From Ignavibacteria bacterium (lineage in GTDB: Bacteria > Bacteroidota > Ignavibacteria > Kapaibacteriales > Kapaibacteriaceae), in the NCBI GenBank assembly GCA_016191145.1, contig JACPPD010000010.1:241588-305587 (forward strand): a stretch of 64,000 nucleotides of DNA. The letters run 5' to 3'. The notes beneath the pieces were generated by a model. That model was not told the DNA's origin. It did no database searches and worked only from the letters and a program-made list of their open reading frames with translations. Every line of letters starts with the position of its first letter. The stretch's first letter is position 1. Shown here in pieces: positions 62,904 through 64,000 of the stretch. Both the position numbers and the translations under genes were made by a program.

Positions 62904-64000
62904 ATGAGTAAGCGCACCCTCGAAGAACTTAAGCAAGCCGTCAGCAACGCCATAAGCCTGGGAGAAGCTGCAGCCCTGAAGCAATGCGCCACAGAACTTG
63001 AAGAGATTGGTACAGCCGAAGCCAGAGCTCTTTGTGAGCTTGCACTTGGTTTAGCAAACCGGTTGACAGGCAACTTCCGCGAAGCGCTCGAGCACTACCA
63101 CCGCGCATATGCCCTGCATAAAGATTTAGGTGACCGACTGGGTATTGCGAGGGTTACCGGCAGCATCGGCCTCGTATACGAACAAACAGGTAACTACCCT
63201 AAGGCGCTGGAACACTACCACCGCGCCCTTGCCCTGCATGAAGAACAAGGTGACCGACTGGGAATTGCGAGGGTTACCAGCAACATCGGCGTCTTGTATA
63301 GTGAAGCGGGTAACTACCCTAAGGCGCTGGAGCATTACCACCGCGCCCTTGCCCTGTATGAAGAACTAGGTGACCGACTGGGTGTGGCAGGGATCACCGG
63401 CAACATCGGCAGCGTGTACCATTATATGGACAATTACCCTCAAGCACTTGAGAACCACCACCGTGCCTTGGCTGTATATGAGGAACTCGGTGACAGCAGG
63501 TGCGTAGCCCTGGTCACTGGCAATATCATACTGGCGTTGATCAACACAGCAACACATGCCGAAGCTGAAGCCCTGCTCGCCTCGATGGACACTATTCAAA
63601 TTGACGACCCAGGAACGCTGACTATTCGAGAAACTGCCCGTGCCTCAATCCAGGAACACCACGGGAAGGTTGACGATGCTATGCACACATTGAGTTCTGC
63701 ACTGGAAACGGCGCGCCAGCATTCTCTTATGCGCGATCAGGCAGGCATCCACAAGCAAATGCGAGATCTGTGTCAGAAGCGGAACGACTTTGCCGGATAC
63801 ATCGAACACAACAACGAATTCACACGCATTCATGAGGAAATCAACGGCAGGGAAACAACAATAAAACTTACCCTGCAGGAGAAACAGCGAGAGATCGACG
63901 CCCGAGAAAAGGAACATCAGAAATTCATGGCCGTCCTGCACTCCACACTGCCAAAACATATTGCCAATAGAGTGGCAATGGGCGAGCAGGTTACCGACCA
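62904..64000 (+). CDS. TPR protein, probably TPR-linked adenylate/guanylate cyclase (3' end outside window)
   Basis: An open frame from ATG 62904 to the window edge (365 codons). It holds at least five 40-residue tetratricopeptide repeats of the kind GNYPKALEHYHRALALHEE (residues about 50-215), then a helical region, then a coiled coil (residues about 315-345). The last visible residues, LHSTLPKHIANRVAMGEQVTD (quoted in parts: STLPKHIANR and MGEQV), are the linker that precedes class III nucleotide cyclase domains in many Bacteroidota/Chlorobiota proteins. The cyclase itself is outside the window, so this is inference. No signal peptide is seen. Confidence 0.8.
   Translation, partial: MSKRTLEELKQAVSNAISLGEAAALKQCATELEEIGTAEARALCELALGLANRLTGNFREALEHYHRAYALHKDLGDRLGIARVTGSIGLVYEQTGNYPKALEHYHRALALHEEQGDRLGIARVTSNIGVLYSEAGNYPKALEHYHRALALYEELGDRLGVAGITGNIGSVYHYMDNYPQALENHHRALAVYEELGDSRCVALVTGNIILALINTATHAEAEALLASMDTIQIDDPGTLTIRETARASIQEHHGKVDDAMHTLSSALETARQHSLMRDQAGIHKQMRDLCQKRNDFAGYIEHNNEFTRIHEEINGRETTIKLTLQEKQREIDAREKEHQKFMAVLHSTLPKHIANRVAMGEQVTD
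63129..63488 (+). repeat. Three 120 bp tandem coding repeats within the TPR gene
   Basis: Units begin with GGTGACCGACTGGG at 63129, 63249 and 63369, exactly 120 bases apart; the first two are close to 90 percent identical at DNA level and the third is more diverged. They encode 40-residue TPR units. Confidence 0.9.

Overview
This 64 kb window looks like a housekeeping-rich chromosomal segment of a bacterium from the Bacteroidota/Chlorobiota (FCB) side of the tree. The evidence is a PorX-type response regulator with a PglZ domain (type IX secretion regulator), several secreted proteins ending in T9SS-like sorting domains, TAnnTTTG promoter boxes typical of Bacteroidota sigma factor, and a long-form IspG. 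A Kapabacteria/Ignavibacteria-type lineage is my inference, not something the sequence proves. Both ends cut through genes: an amidohydrolase on the left and a TPR/cyclase-type protein on the right.

Layout. 0-7 kb: amidohydrolase, alpha/beta hydrolase and secreted M1 peptidase, then pdxH and a GNAT acetyltransferase, facing two Opp/Dpp-type permease genes. 7-13 kb: yraN, ruvA, a divergent HisA-like barrel, an outer-membrane barrel and nuoGHI. 13-15 kb: a clpB cut off after its first ATPase domain, lying tail to tail with the truncated nuo run, plus a DUF4239 membrane gene. 15-24 kb: thioesterase, porX, tsaE, aminotransferase, a glycosyltransferase, a CDF transporter, rho, a secreted protein and a leucine-rich-repeat protein. 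24-29 kb: tRNA-His and a tightly coupled four-gene operon of GH57 glucan enzyme, DPPR synthase (UbiA family), dprE1 and dprE2, i.e. the pathway to decaprenyl-phosphoryl-D-arabinose known best from mycobacteria. 29-34 kb: dusB-tilS-hpt-ftsH. 34-43 kb: secreted anchor protein, 3-methyladenine glycosylase, mreBCD, smc and two uncharacterised genes. 43-47 kb: aspartokinase, a small basic protein with L31 and S18, tRNA-Gln, prs and L25. 47-53 kb: gap-pgk-rhomboid-ispG, then yebC-ruvC. 54-62 kb: T9SS-type PQQ/sorbosone-dehydrogenase-like protein, a Dna2-like nuclease-helicase with recJ, rsgA and a polytopic membrane protein. 62-64 kb: tRNA-Ser, a small ABM-like protein flanked by an 82 bp duplicated element, and a TPR protein.

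Non-coding signals are unusually informative. TAnnTT(T/C)G boxes sit only 3-5 bases before the ATG of seven genes, which points to leaderless transcription, while other copies drive genes with leaders. A TGCCGGG heptamer builds two intergenic repeat families: 29 bp tandem arrays upstream of three genes and a 28 bp perfect palindrome downstream of two operons. The word AGGGGGC is over-represented across the whole window. The most noteworthy system is the GH57-DprE operon; the most notable structural anomaly is the nuoI/clpB junction.
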